A stretch of DNA of 64,000 nt from Ahaetulla prasina (taxonomy: Eukaryota > Chordata > Lepidosauria > Squamata > Colubridae), in contig NC_080543.1 of assembly GCF_028640845.1 (NCBI RefSeq), positions 7,850,959 to 7,914,958 of the forward strand, written 5' to 3'. A model generated the notes under the pieces. The model saw nothing but the letters and a program-made list of their open reading frames with translations. It had not been told where the DNA came from and made no database searches. Positions 10,334-20,634 of this stretch are shown here, one piece after another. Made by a program: the position numbers and the translations under genes. Each line of letters begins with the position of its first letter. Position 1 is the first letter of the stretch.

Positions 10334-10580
10334 CAGGGGTGTCAAACTCAAGGCCTGCGGGCCGGATCCAGCCCACAGGGTGCTTAGATCTAGCCCACGG
10401 GCCCACCCTGGAAACAGCAAAGGACTGGCCTGCAGTGCTTCTGCCAGCAAAAATGGAGCTCGGAAGGGCCACGTGCAGGGCTCCTGGCAGAGGTGGTATT
10501 CAGTCAGTTCGTACCAATTGGGGCAAACCAGTAGCAGAGGTCGTGGGTGGGCCAGCCCCCCCTCCCCCTGCCCTCCCCTC
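10334..10580. mobile_element. Two adjacent hAT-MITE fragments
   Basis: 10334 opens with CAGGGGTGTCAAACTCAAGG (known-type hAT terminus) and 10490 opens a second terminus, CAGAGGTGGTATTCAGTC, of the 'tattcag' family found at 29506 and 51035. Neither far end is found, so both are truncated. Confidence 0.6.
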
Positions 10581-10654
10581 CCCAGCTCTATGCTGTACTA
10601 TTTAGGTATGTTTTCGAGGCCAGGCATATGCGTGGAAGGCCGGGTGTGTGTCCA

Positions 10655-11485
10655 GAAGACACGTGTGCCTTTAGGACTGCTCTTTAGGAGGCCAGATCCT
10701 GAAGAGGGAACTCAAATTCTTTTGTTCTGTCCCCCCTCGCCTCCATCCGAACGATGACTTAATTAGCCGGCACTATCAGCTCTGGCAGCAAACTAGCGAA
10801 CATCTGCCAAGTGTCTCTGTTATCTCCCTTGAAGCCAATGAGTCAACAAACAGTACTTCAGCTCTAGTTAAGCTGTTGATTTGCCTGCTACGAAGAGGCA
10901 TAGCAGCCCTTGCTGCTTTTATATCCTGTGGGGTGTGGCTCCATGACTCAGGACTTCCTAGGCCTGCCCTACCCCTGCTTCTGTTGTTCCCGCCTCTCCT
11001 GCCTACGAAATCTCGGGTCCAGCCAGGCCTGATTGCCATCAGCTGGGTCTGGAGGCGTGGCCTGGGGGGGAAAGAGTCAGGGGACGGAGGCCTCATTATC
11101 TCCTCCACCTGGCCTGCCTCTGGCTCCTGGAGGTGAGCCAGGGAAGCTGGTGCTCCCGAGGTAAGTCCTGATGGCCCTTCCCCCTCACTTTCCAAGTCAC
11201 TTTCTGGAAGGGGCCCCGGCTCAGGGGGCGCAGACACAACACCTTTGGCCACCTAATGAGAAGGAAGGACTCCCTGGAGAAGAGCCGAATGCTGGGAACT
11301 ATTGAGGGCAAAAGAAGAAGGGGACGACAGAGAATGAGGTGGCTGGATGGAGTCACTGAAGCAGTCGGCGTGAGCTTAAATGGACTCCAGGAGATAGTAG
11401 AGAACAGGAAGGCCTGGAGGAACATTGTCCATGGGGTTGCGATGTGTCGGACATGACTTCACAACTAACAACAACAACACAAAGA
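10655..11485 (+). pseudogene. BovB LINE C-terminus and 3' end, split by an LTR
   Basis: Left piece (gctctttaggaggccagatcc) joins right piece (tttggccacctaatgagaagg) across the solo LTR 10723-11241. The right piece encodes LMRRKDSLEKSRMLG, RRRGRQRMRWLDGVTE and KAWRNIVHGVA, the BovB C-terminal signature, then the 3' UTR and an (AAC)n-type tail (11463-11480). Truncated to the last about 100 residues. Confidence 0.88.
10723..11241 (-). mobile_element. Solo LTR, family C, inserted in BovB
   Basis: 519 bp, TGTTGTGTC... on the minus strand to ...CAGAACA, flanked by TCTTT / CCTTT (10718-10722, 11242-11246; one mismatch). Contains the acidic U3 frame (minus-strand PLPESDLESEGEG), the gagtcatggagccacacccc block and a TATA box (ggatataaaa). 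The frame is shifted at a poly-C/G run upstream of the Arg-rich part. Confidence 0.9.
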
Positions 11486-11795
11486 AGAGGGAGTCAAGCT
11501 ATTCTCCAAAGCAGCTGAAGGCAGGACAGGAAGCAACGGTTGGAAACTAATCAAGGAGAGAAGCAACCTAGAACTAAGGAATTTCCTGACAGTCAGAACA
11601 ATTCATCAGTGGAACAACTTGTCTCCAGAAGTTGTGGATGCTCCAACACTGGAGGTTTTTAAGAAGAGATTGAATAACCATTTGTCTGAAGTTATGTAAG
11701 GTTTCCTACCTGAGCAGTGGGTTGGACTAGAAGACCTCTGAGGTCCCTTCTATTCTATTCTATTCTATTCTATTCTATTCTATTCTATTCTATTC
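11480..11795 (+). mobile_element. CR1 LINE 3' end with (TTCTA)n tail
   Basis: CR1 C-terminus from the KEEGVKLFSKA region to the 3' UTR, with a 4-base deletion in 'ctaagga---atttcc' that breaks the frame. Starts immediately at the BovB tail. The tail runs 11750-11795. Confidence 0.85.
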
Positions 11796-11940
11796 TGTTT
11801 AAGCAATAATACCATAAGCAATATTATCACTGAATTATACTTGCTTTTAGATTAAATTGTACAGGGTGATTAGAAGGGAAGATTGCATTGTATGTATTAT
11901 GAGAAAAATGATTATAATTATGGTGTGTATAAAACTATTC
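11796..11940 (+). repeat. Flank shared with 5522-5666
   Basis: Near-identical to the segment after the CR1 tail at 5522. See the finding on shared flanks. Confidence 0.65.
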
Positions 11941-12003
11941 TTTGTGGCTACTGAGTGGCTACTACCAATGCACAGTACTTAAAATTCTATGTTATTGCAG
12001 CAG

Positions 12004-12095
12004 CATGGTATAGCGTTTCCTGCCTAAACAGGGGGTTGGACTAGAAGACCTCCAAGGTCCCTTCCGACTCTATTATTCTGTTATTAGGTAACAAC
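12004..12095 (+). mobile_element. CR1 3' UTR tip
   Basis: Only the last about 85 bp of CR1 (tttcctgcctaaacaggggg, gactagaagacctccaagg) with a short attctgttatt tail. 12096-12617 shows no repeat or gene I can identify. Confidence 0.8.
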
Positions 12096-12617
12096 CATTA
12101 TTATCAACAACTATCAACTGAGAGTTGAAAGATCATGTAATATTATTCAGAAGCCATCAGGCAAGCAGCATTATATAATATAAATTAGCATGTTTTAAAC
12201 AAAATCCTTTTCGCTTGCTATCAAGCTGCATATAATTTCTCCCAACTTTGATTATAATTACTGTTATATACTGCCGATAGGGTTATTGGTGTGTTTTTTT
12301 TTCCCCCTTCCATGCTTACACACATTGTAACCCAGCATGTATTTAGAAATTGAAGCCTGTTATATAAACAAGGCTCTTGACTACAAGATTTACAATCTGT
12401 TCCTTGAGAAAGTTGTTGGAAAAAAAAAAGAAGGTAATTGTTAGCTAAGGGGTTTGGAGGAAGGTAACTGATGCCAAAAACGCAACTCACACTTTTGATG
12501 ATAATTCCAAGCCTTGGATTCTAAGGGTTTGGTTGATGGTTCAGAGGAAGGTGAGTTAATGAAAACCATCATCCAAATATGTTCTCCTTTTCCCACCAGC
12601 CCCCATTTCTTTCTCCC

Positions 12618-12916
12618 TGTCAGGTCTGGAAGCCATATTACCTTGGTGCCATTGAGGCCTGCCACAATGCTACCGTGGGAAGTTGGGAGGGGGAGAATTG
12701 CATGAGTGAAGTAGAATTAGCCATAACAAAACTTCTCAGAGAAGTTCAAGGCCAGGGTATCCGACAGCTGTGCTGAGAAGAAAGTGGAGGATGTCTTCTG
12801 TACGTGAAGGAATTGATTGGAGCAGTGATGGACATGTGGGAGAAGTGGGCAAGGTTTTGAACTTTCTTTTGAGTGAGGAAAACCCGGAAGCTGTCAGATT
12901 CGGGTTTTCCCAGATG
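12618..12916 (+). mobile_element. Family D LTR-like repeat, cut by a family A LTR
   Basis: Starts TGTCAGGTCTGG; shares ggaagttgggaggggg, ccataacaaaa and cgggttttcccagatg with the family D copies. The family A LTR begins exactly after 'cagatg', where other D copies continue 'tgcca'. Confidence 0.5.
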
Positions 12917-13262
12917 TGTTGTGGTCGGTCAGCAGCCTACGGACCTGGCAATGGAATCGGACAGCGATGAGGCTGAGGTGGGGCCAGGACCATTGAGGAG
13001 TGATGTGCGGGCTCTGGAGCCTCCAGAGACTGACAGTAGTGAGGCAGAGGAACAGGAGGAGCCTGTTCCTAATGCATGCATGAGAAGAGTTGCTAGAAGG
13101 CAAGAGCAGCTCAAGCAGAAAGGACAACTCGGGAGTAAGGCCAAGAGATGATTGGCCCCTCCCATAAGGCTTAAAACAGACCAGCAACGGCATTTGGGCT
13201 TTGCAGGAAAACAACGTTGGTAGCTTGGTCTTCTACTTCATCTAAGTCTTGCATTTATTTTT
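12917..13262 (+). mobile_element. Family A LTR, 3' truncated
   Basis: Begins TGTTGTGGTCGGTCAGCAGCC and carries the U3 frame (ESDSDEAEVGPGP, ETDSSEAEEQEEPVP, RRVARRQEQLKQK) then the ggcttaaaac TATA-like box. Stops at 13262 where other copies continue through R/U5, so the 3' 230 bp are missing. Confidence 0.8.
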
Positions 13263-14150
13263 GAGTTACTATTAACTCATCAACTGCAGGGGTACACTGA
13301 ACAAACTATGGCAAGAAAGGTTGCAAGACGGGGCAAAAACATTCACTGAAGAAAAGTCACAACAGAAATTTTGGGGCTCCAATTGTGGTCGTACGCCGAG
13401 GACCTAGCTGCCTTACATTTTGAGCTCCAGAGACGGCCATTTTGTGAGCCCAATGACTTGGTAAGCTAATACAAATTACAATACCCAGGAGGAAAACTAG
13501 CCCAAAAAAGAAGAAAAAGAAGAAGAAAATCAAAGCTATTTCGTTCATCCTTTTAAGCCTTCTTGTCTGTTCCTATTTCCTGATTTTTTTTTTTCTCCTG
13601 TGGAAAACAGCTTTTTGGATCATTTTATCATTCAGCGAAGAGCTCTCAAATGGGATTGCGGTTTTCTTCTCCCCCCCACCACCCCAAATGGGCCTATTCC
13701 ACCACCTCCCTCCCACCCACCCCGCTACCCTTCCCCAAAACAGATCATGTCAGATTTGATAGGCTTCTCTGGGGAAAAAAGAAAATCAAATCTTGAATTT
13801 CTGTGACATGAAGGAGGCTGTTTCCCTTATGTAAACGGAAGTCTGTAAGCCTTAAAAGATTATTACAGTTGTAATCTTAAACAAGGCATCTCGCATGGGC
13901 CATCAATTCGAAGAATATATTTAGAGGGCTTATGAATTCTGCGAAGGTATATTTTTTTTTAAGTGAGGTAGAAGAACTGTAATATACAGTCGCACAATCC
14001 GGCTTGGGTATATTCCACAGCTAAGCAAATATTGTAACCGTATTATATTAATATAATAAAATTAGATGATGCTGGATGCTTTTTCATCACACGAAGAAGA
14101 AGGGAGGCTAAGAGGGAAATGTTTGAAACTTTCGATTCCCGGGGCAAAAT
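13263..14150. other. Unique stretch, second half candidate conserved element
   Basis: No recognised repeats. 13500-13530 is an A/G-rich tract and 13660-13735 a C-rich tract. 13800-14150 is balanced AT-rich single-copy-looking sequence (for example cttatgtaaacggaagtctg, gcacaatccggcttgggta). No reading frame of note. Confidence 0.35.
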
Positions 14151-14154
14151 ACAG

Positions 14155-14345
14155 TATAGGTAGTCCTTGACTTACAGCCCTTCATTTAGCGACAGTTTGA
14201 AGATACTACGGCACTGAAAAAAGTGACTTATGACCAGTGGTGGGATTCAGCCAGTTCACACCTATTCACGAGAACCAGTTGTTAACTTTCTAAGCAGTTT
14301 GGAGAACCGGTTGTTGGAAGAAATCTCGTTTTGGTTTTTTTTCCC
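14155..14345 (+). mobile_element. Fragments of the TA element and a hAT MITE
   Basis: 14155-14233 is a heavily deleted copy of the element at 7493 (ggtagtccttgacttacag ... aaaaaagtgacttatgac). 14235-14345 starts CAGTGGTGGGATTCAGCCAG, a hAT-type terminus; its other end was not found. Confidence 0.55.
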
Positions 14346-14448
14346 ACTTTACAGGGCTAATCCTGTAAGGAAGGCAGGAAGGAAACATTCTGGTGTTTCT
14401 AGCCTAATCTTATTGCCCTGCTTACAGAAACTGCCTCTCTGCTTAACC

Positions 14449-14850
14449 TGTTGTGTCTGTGCCCCCTGAACCAGGCCCCCTGCCAGAAAGTGACTCGGAA
14501 AGTGAGGGGGAAGGGTCATCAGGACTTACCTCTGGAGCACCAGCTTCCCTGGCTCAGCTCCAGGAGCCAGAGGCAGGCCAGGTAGAGGAGATAACGAGGC
14601 CTCCGTCCCCTGACTCTTCCCCCCCCAGGCCACGCCTCCAGACCCAGCTGATGGCAGTCAGGCCTGGCTGGACCCTAGGTTTCGTAGGCAGGAGAGGCGG
14701 GAACAACAGAAGCAGGGGTAGGGGAGGCTTAGAAAGTGCTGAGTCATGGAGCCACACCCCACAGGATATAAAAGCAGCAAGGGCTGCTATACCACTTTGT
14801 GGCAAGCAAATCAACTGCTTAACTAGAGCTGAAGTACTGTTTGTTCCTGG
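14449..14850 (+). mobile_element. Family C LTR, 3' truncated
   Basis: Begins TGTTGTGTCTGTGCCCCC with the U3 frame open from the second base. First 55 codons are acidic/Pro-rich (LPESDSESEGEGSSG, PPSPDSS), then an eight-C run (about 14628) shifts the frame relative to the DPRFRRQERREQQ reading. gagtcatggagccacacccc and ggatataaaagcagc (TATA) follow. Truncated at gagctgaagtactgtttgtt, at a MITE-like remnant (14865-14890). Confidence 0.85.
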
Positions 14851-14890
14851 TTGAAACAAAAAGTTGCCAAGGTTGGAGACCCCTGGTCTA

Positions 14891-15415
14891 CACCAAGGCT
14901 GCACAGCAATAAATCCAACAAGGCAAATCAAGGAGTTCCGGAAGCAAAGGATCCAGTTAATTAGTCCAGAAAACCAGAAAGAAAGGATTCTTAGAAACTT
15001 CGAATGTCGGCACACAACACTTCAGGAACTCAGTGTTTGTTCCCAACAAATGCCCCTCCCCACAGCATCTGCTTAAGTCTCATTCCCCAGGTTTGCTTTG
15101 TGAAGATGAGCAGGGCACTCTTCTCCCGAGGAGCCTGCTCAGTCTGTGCTGTTCTCCACTCTCCATGCTCTCGGATCAGGAGGGGGGCAGTCCTTGCTCC
15201 TTGCCTGAGCTCAGTGTCTCATGTTCACCCTGCCCCTGTTCCTCCTTGTCTACAAGCTGTCCTAATCATGAAAGGCCTTGGCATGACTGGCCCTGCCCTT
15301 CCCCATTTTCCTCCGAAGCCAATGAAGCCGCCCCCCTCAATCTCTGTTGGCTCAGATTCTAGCTCATCTTCCCCCACAGATTCAGGCTCTGATGGAGGCA
15401 TTTCACCAGTTTTGC
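14891..15415 (-). mobile_element. Possible further LTR (family E), ends unresolved
   Basis: On the minus strand an acidic frame (PESVGEDELESEP) lies at 15345-15410, reminiscent of the U3 frames of families A-C, followed by GC-rich sequence. No TG...CA ends or target duplication were found and no second copy exists in the window, so this is tentative. 15573-15606 (ggggaccgctg) resembles one hAT terminus. Confidence 0.3.
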
Positions 15416-15617
15416 CAATATGATGTACCCAATAAATCGTTCTTTGAGGAATCTACCTGCCTTGGAGTTCTGCTTTCAATGGGTGCTTTACTTGGAATGG
15501 TGACAGGGCGTGCATGTATATATGTGCCGACCCACTGCTCATGCAGCCAGGTTCCCCTTTCTTCCCCACCAGGCTGCCAAGCCACAAGGTTTTGGGGACC
15601 GCTGCCTCAGAACTTTG

Positions 15618-16234
15618 TGTTGTGACCCAGACCCAAGTAGGTAGTAGAAAACTCAGTCAATGTAAAAACAAACAAACTTTATTCGAACAGCTGAGAATTA
15701 CTTCATTCTCAGTGTAGTTCAACTAAATTAAAGCAAAGTCCTCCCAAACACAAATTCCTCAGTCCTTTCACCAACCTTGGTCCAATTAGGCAAACTGCCG
15801 AAGGTCTTTCTTGGCAAAAGTTTAGAAGACACTGAGACAAAACAAATGCAACAAGACAAAGCTATCAACATTGTTTTCCTGCAAAGAGCCCAAATGCCAT
15901 TGCTGGTCTTTTAAGCCTTATGGGAGGGGCCAATCATCTCTTGGCCCTACTCCCGAGTTGTCCTCACTGCTTGAGTGGCTCTTGCCTTCTGGAAGCTCTT
16001 CTCATGTGTGCATTAAAAACAGGCTCCTCCTGTTCCTCTGCCTCACTACTGTCAGTCTCTGGAGGCTCTGGAGTCTGTACCTCACTCCCCGATGGCCCTG
16101 GCCCCACCTCTGCCTCCGACGCAGAGCCCTCATCTGGGCCTGCCCCAGCCTCCAGGACTGGCCCACACTCTTCCTCAGCCTCATCGCTGTCTGACTCTGT
16201 TGCCAGCTCCACAGGCTGCTAGGAGACCACAACA
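15618..16234 (-). mobile_element. Solo LTR, family A, intact ends
   Basis: 617 bp from TGTTGTGAC to CACAACA with a perfect 5-bp target duplication CTTTG (15613-15617, 16235-16239). Minus strand carries the longest form of the family A acidic frame (MELATESDSDEAEEE..., ETDSSEAEEQEEPV, RRASRRQE). AATAAA polyadenylation signal lies near 15680 in the antisense. Confidence 0.93.
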
Positions 16235-16239
16235 CTTTG

Positions 16240-16764
16240 CTTGTACATCTACAAAGGAGCCATTGTTGAACTAATGTAATCGATAGCACCATATCTGGAG
16301 GACCGACAGAACGAAGAGAAATGACTTTGCTGTAAGCCATCCTCTCGTTTCTTTTCTTGTTTTTTCTCTTCCACTGAGGACGCTGTAAAATGTCATGCAA
16401 ATTGTATGGAGCAAACAAGGAATTTGATAGCTTCCTCAGAGGCGGATTTGTAATTTCAAGTAGATGCCTTTCAGAACGGATCAGCGCTGACAACGGTAAG
16501 GCAACACCAGAAATCGGAAACCAAATATGTAAGATAGGATGCTGTGATCTCAAATGCATCTCCGCTGTTACAATACCCGAAGTTTGGATTCAGTGGTACA
16601 ATAGAGCTAAATAAATTACGGATAAATTTAGAGGTAAAGTAAGACTCCTGGAGAGAAAGATACGATAGCATCTTGTATCGTCTAATGGGCTAATCTTGCC
16701 TAGAAATAAAAACTGGATGCCCACGGGTTCTCTGTTGCTAAAAGAGCTAGAGACGAATGTTTGC
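16240..16764. other. Unique island, candidate conserved non-coding element
   Basis: About 500 bp with no repeats, containing a perfect octamer-like ATGCAAAT (16395-16402, in gtcatgcaaattgtatgg) and AT-rich homeodomain-like words. Short open frames run on both strands but show no splice context. Confidence 0.4.
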
Positions 16765-17335
16765 AGCTAGTCCTCGCCTAAGGACTGCCATTGAGCCCAG
16801 TGTTTCTGCTGCTAAGTGAGACAACTGGGTTTTGCCCCATTTTACAACTTTTCTTGCAACAGTTGCTAAGTGAATCACCGTGTCAGGCCTGGAAGAAAAG
16901 ACACACTGCAGTTGTTAGGTTGTTAAGTAGTACCTGTGGGAGGGATCTTGGAGTCCTAGTGGACAATCATTTAGATATGAGCCAGCTGTGTGCAGCAGCT
17001 GCCAAAAAAGCCAACACAGTTCTGGGCTGCATAAACAGAGGGATAGAATCAAGATCACGTGAAGTGTTAATACCACTTTATAATGCCTTAGTAAGGCCAC
17101 ACTTGGAATACAGCATTCAGTTTTGGTCGCCACGATGTAAAAAAGATATGGAGAGAACTTCAAAGTTCAAAATAAGGAACATCTGGACAGCAAGATGTGC
17201 CAGATGTTCCACCCATATATATATATATTTATTGCTATGTAAGGTAGTTGTTAAGGGATTCATAACTAATTTTATGGTCTTTTTTTGACACAGTTGTTAA
17301 GCAAATCAACCACCGGAAGGAGGGAAGATGACACG
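16765..17335 (+). mobile_element. TA element split by a CR1 fragment
   Basis: gctagtcctcgcctaagga, ttttgccccattttacaac and cagttgttaagcaaatc are shared with the element at 7493. A CR1 fragment (about 16928-17165) encodes [21 protein letters not shown], split as [12 protein letters not shown] / [11 protein letters not shown], and [17 protein letters not shown]. The CR1 is truncated at both ends; (AT)n lies at 17212-17229. Confidence 0.6.
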
Positions 17336-17344
17336 TGCCATTTT

Positions 17345-17365
17345 GAGCTTCTGTCTGTCTGTCTG

Positions 17366-17397
<32 letters not shown>

Positions 17398-17482
17398 ATC
17401 TATCTATCTTTCTATCTATCCTCCCTCCCTCCCTCTCTCTCTCTCTCTCTCTCATTTATCTATCTTTCTATCCATCCATTAT

Positions 17483-17542
<60 letters not shown>

Positions 17543-17593
17543 ATCTACCTCTTTCTATCCATCCTCTCTCTCTCTTTTATCTATCTAACATCT

Positions 17594-17668
<75 letters not shown>

Positions 17669-17670
17669 TT
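17345..17670. repeat. Tetranucleotide array (GTCT)n(ATCT)n(TTTA)n
   Basis: Blocks of gtct, atct, ccct/ctct and a pure atct run (17480-17540), then about 22 ttta units (17590-17670), which are the L2 LINE tail read on the plus strand. Confidence 0.97.
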
Positions 17671-19766
17671 AAACTTTTATACCGCCCTTCTCCCGAAGGA
17701 CTCAGGGCGGTGTACAGCCTTCATTTAAAACAATTAATATACATATTAAAATAACAATTAAAAAGCTTATTCAATAAAAGGCCAAAATTAAAACCGTCCA
17801 ATTGACCCTATAAAATACCCAGTAAAATTACAATTTAAAATTTAAAATTTAGAATTTAAAAATCAGGCCAGTCCCACTTGAATAAATAGATAAGTTTTCA
17901 GTTCCCGGCGAAAGGTCCGAAGGTCAGGCAATTGGCGTAAACCGGGGGGAAGTTCGTTCCAGAGGGTAGGTGCTCCCACAGAGAAGGACCTTCCCCTGGG
18001 GGCTGCCAGCCGACACTGCTTGGCGGACGGCACCCTGAGAAGACCCTCTCTGTGAGAGCATACGGGTCGGTGGGAGGCATGTGGAAACAGCAGGCGGTCC
18101 CGTAAGTACCCGGGCCCTAAGCCATGGAGCGCTTTGAAGGTGGTAACCAAAACCTTGAAGCGCACCCGGAAGACCACAGGTAGCCAGTGCAGGATGCACT
18201 GTGGTGCTCCCTCAATCACCCACAGGTAGCCAGTGCAGTGCAACGTGGTGCTCCCTCAATCACCCGCGCAGCTGCATTCTGGACTAACTGAAGTCTCTGA
18301 GTACACTTCAGGGGTAGCCCCATGTAGAGAGCATTGCAATAATCCAGTCGAGAAGTGACGAGAGCATGAGTGACCGTGCATAAGGCATCCCGGTTGAGAA
18401 AGGGGCGCAACTGGCGGACCAGGCGAACCTGGTAAAAAGCTCTCCTGGAGACGGCCGTCAAGTGATCTTCAAACGACAGCCGTCCATCCAGGAGAACGCC
18501 CAAGTTGTGCACCTTTTCCGTTGGGGCCAGTGACTTGCCCCCAACAGTCAGCTGCGGTTGCAGCTGACTGTACCGGGATGCCGGCATCCACAGCCACTCC
18601 GTCTTGGATGGATTGAGTCTGAGTCTGTTTCTCCCCATCCAGACCCGTACGGCCTCCAAACAATGGGACAGCACTTCGACAGCTTCGCTGGGGTGGCCTG
18701 GGGTGGAGAAGTACAGCTGGGTATCATCAGCGTACAGATGATAACTCACCCTAAAGCCACTGATGACCTCACCCAACGGCTTCATGTAGATGTTGAACAG
18801 GAGAGGCGAGAGAATCGACCCCTGCGGCACCCCACAAGTGAGGTGCCTCGCAGCCGATCTCTGCCCCCCTGTCAACACCGTCTGCGACCGGTCGGAGAGG
18901 TAGGAGGAGAACCACCGATAAACGGTGCCTCCCACTCCCAACCCCTCCAACCGGCGCAGCAGGATACCATGGTCGATGGTATCAAAAGCCGATGAGAGAT
19001 CCACCAGGACCAGGGCAGAGGAGCAACCCCTATCCCTGGCCCTCCAGAGGTCATCCACCGACGCGACCAAAGTTGTCTCCGTGCTATACCCGGGCCGGAA
19101 GCCGGACTGGAACGGGTCTAGATAGACAGCTTCCTCCAGGTACTGAGGAAACTGCTGTGCCACCACACTCTCTACAACCTTCACCACAAAGCTAATAAAG
19201 ATAATTACCCAATATAGCTGGGTCCAGGGAAGGCTTCTTGAGGAGGGGTCTCACCACCGCCTCTTTCAAGGCGGCGGGAAAGACCCCCTCCATCAAAGAA
19301 GCATTTATAATACCCCGGAGCCAGCCTTGTGTCACATCCTGAATGGCCAGCACCAGCCAGGAGGGGCACGGGTCCAGTAAACATGTAGTGGCATGCAGCC
19401 TCCCCAGCAACCTGTCCACGTCCTCGGGAGCCACAGAATCAAACTCATCCCAAACAACATCAACAAGACGAGCCTCAGTCATCTCATCCGGATCATCGCA
19501 ATCTTGGTCCAAGCTATCCCGAAGCTGAGCGATTTTATCATATAGATAACCGCTAAATTCCTCGGCACGTCCCTGCAAGGGGTCATCCCGTCCCCCCTGG
19601 TGAAGGAGGGAACGGGTCACCCGAAACAGGGCAGCCGGGTGGTTATCTGCCGACGCAATGAGGGAGGAGGCGTAAGCACGCCTCGCCACCCTCAGTGCCA
19701 CTAGGTAGGTCTTTGAAAAAGACCTAACTAGTGTCCGATCAGCTTCGGAGTGGCTGGACCTCCAGG
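17590..19766 (-). mobile_element. L2-type LINE, 5' truncated, inside a tetranucleotide array
   Basis: About 2.1 kb: (TAAA)n tail (17590-17670), conserved ggactcagggcggtgtacag 3' UTR, then most of the reverse transcriptase frame up to 19701. The 5' end stops at 19766, exactly where the ATCT/ATCC array resumes, so the element seems to have inserted into a pre-existing array. Confidence 0.9.
17863..19701 (-). pseudogene. L2 LINE reverse transcriptase, two frame breaks
   Basis: Three minus-strand frames line up end to end: 19701-19192 (region before and into the RT, with VVRPLLKKPSLDP), 19187-18216 (RT core) and 18243-17863 (C-terminal thumb and tail, LWNELPPGLRQLPD). The core shows FRPGYSTETTL, LSSAFDTIDHGILL, GVPQGSILSPLLFNIYM and the catalytic YADDTQLYF, then SRLDYCNALYMGLP and VQNAAARVI, the order typical of L2-clade RT. 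Breaks are at about 19190 and at 18190-18250, the latter a local about 45-bp tandem duplication (ggtgctccctcaatcaccc twice). The endonuclease domain is absent. Would act in target-primed reverse transcription if intact; here dead. Confidence 0.9.
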
Positions 19767-20063
19767 CACCTTTCTATCCATCCTCAATCTATCTTCTATC
19801 ATCTATCTTTCTATCCATCCTCTATCTATCTATCTATCTATCCATCCATCCATCCATCCATCCGTCTATTATCTGTCTATCTATCTATCCATCCATCCAT
19901 CCATTATCTATCTATCTATCTATCTCTTTCTATCCATCCTCTCTTTCTCTCTCTCTCTTTTATCTATCTATCATCTATCTTTCTATCCATCCTCAATCTA
20001 TCTATCTTCTATCTATCATCTATTTCTATCCATCCTCTATCTATCTATCTGTCTATCTATCTT

Positions 20064-20140
<77 letters not shown>

Positions 20141-20246
20141 TATCTATTTTCTTCTCCTCCTCCTTCTCTCTCTCTCTTTCTCTTTCCATTATCTCTCTAT
20201 ATCTCTTATTTATCTATCTATCTATCCATTCATTCATCCATCCATA

Positions 20247-20305
<59 letters not shown>

Positions 20306-20352
20306 CATCCATCCATCCATCCATCCATCCATCCATCCATCCATCCATCCAT

Positions 20353-20399
<47 letters not shown>

Positions 20400-20402
20400 A
20401 TC
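19767..20402. repeat. Tetranucleotide array (ATCT)n/(ATCC)n with (CT)n end
   Basis: Mixed atct, atcc and ctct blocks; pure atct runs at 20060-20140 and 20250-20300, an atcc run at 20300-20352 and (CT)n at 20357-20395. Reads GATA/GGAT on the minus strand. Confidence 0.97.
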
Positions 20403-20420
20403 TATAGTTCTAATAATAAC

Positions 20421-20497
20421 ACTGATGATGTTACTTAGGGAATGAAACAGCTGCAAGAAAACAAGCAAGCTCAGAGAGCACCAAGGACCCCTCAAGA
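20421..20497 (+). ncRNA. Penelope-associated repeat with hammerhead-like core
   Basis: CTGATGA at 20422-20428, T, GTTAC..., GAAAC at 20444-20448, then gctgcaagaaaacaagcaag and gctcagagagcaccaaggac. Same repeat as in the 3.1-3.6 kb array. The hairpin here is shortened, so pairing is imperfect. Confidence 0.4.
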
Positions 20498-20600
20498 TAT
20501 ATATATATATATATATGTTTTCTGAGGTTTTCACGGGTGTTTGTATATAGGTCTTTGGTTGTTCGGGTTTTCTCCCGTGTAAAATTGGAAGTGTCTTGGC

Positions 20601-20634
20601 GACGTTTCGACGAAGTCTCATTCGTCATCTTCAG
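20601..20634 (-). ncRNA. Hammerhead-like hairpin in Penelope terminus
   Basis: Minus strand: CTGAAGA, T, stem GACGAA, loop TGAGAC, stem TTCGTC (six Watson-Crick pairs), then GAAACGTC. Lies directly after the stop codon of the GIY-YIG frame. One nucleotide more than a canonical hammerhead between CUGANGA and stem II. Confidence 0.5.

Noticed and set aside
15004..15423. 139-codon plus-strand frame that looked like a Pro/Ser-rich protein
   Set aside because: Overlaps a probable LTR whose other strand carries the acidic U3-like frame; no splice signals or homology recognised.
18558..18995. 145-codon plus-strand frame
   Set aside because: Antisense shadow of the L2 reverse transcriptase on the minus strand.
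19731..20445. Long Tyr/Leu/Ser-rich frames across tetranucleotide repeats (also 17285-17754 and 34067-34489)
   Set aside because: Translations of ATCT/GATA arrays, several frames open at once.
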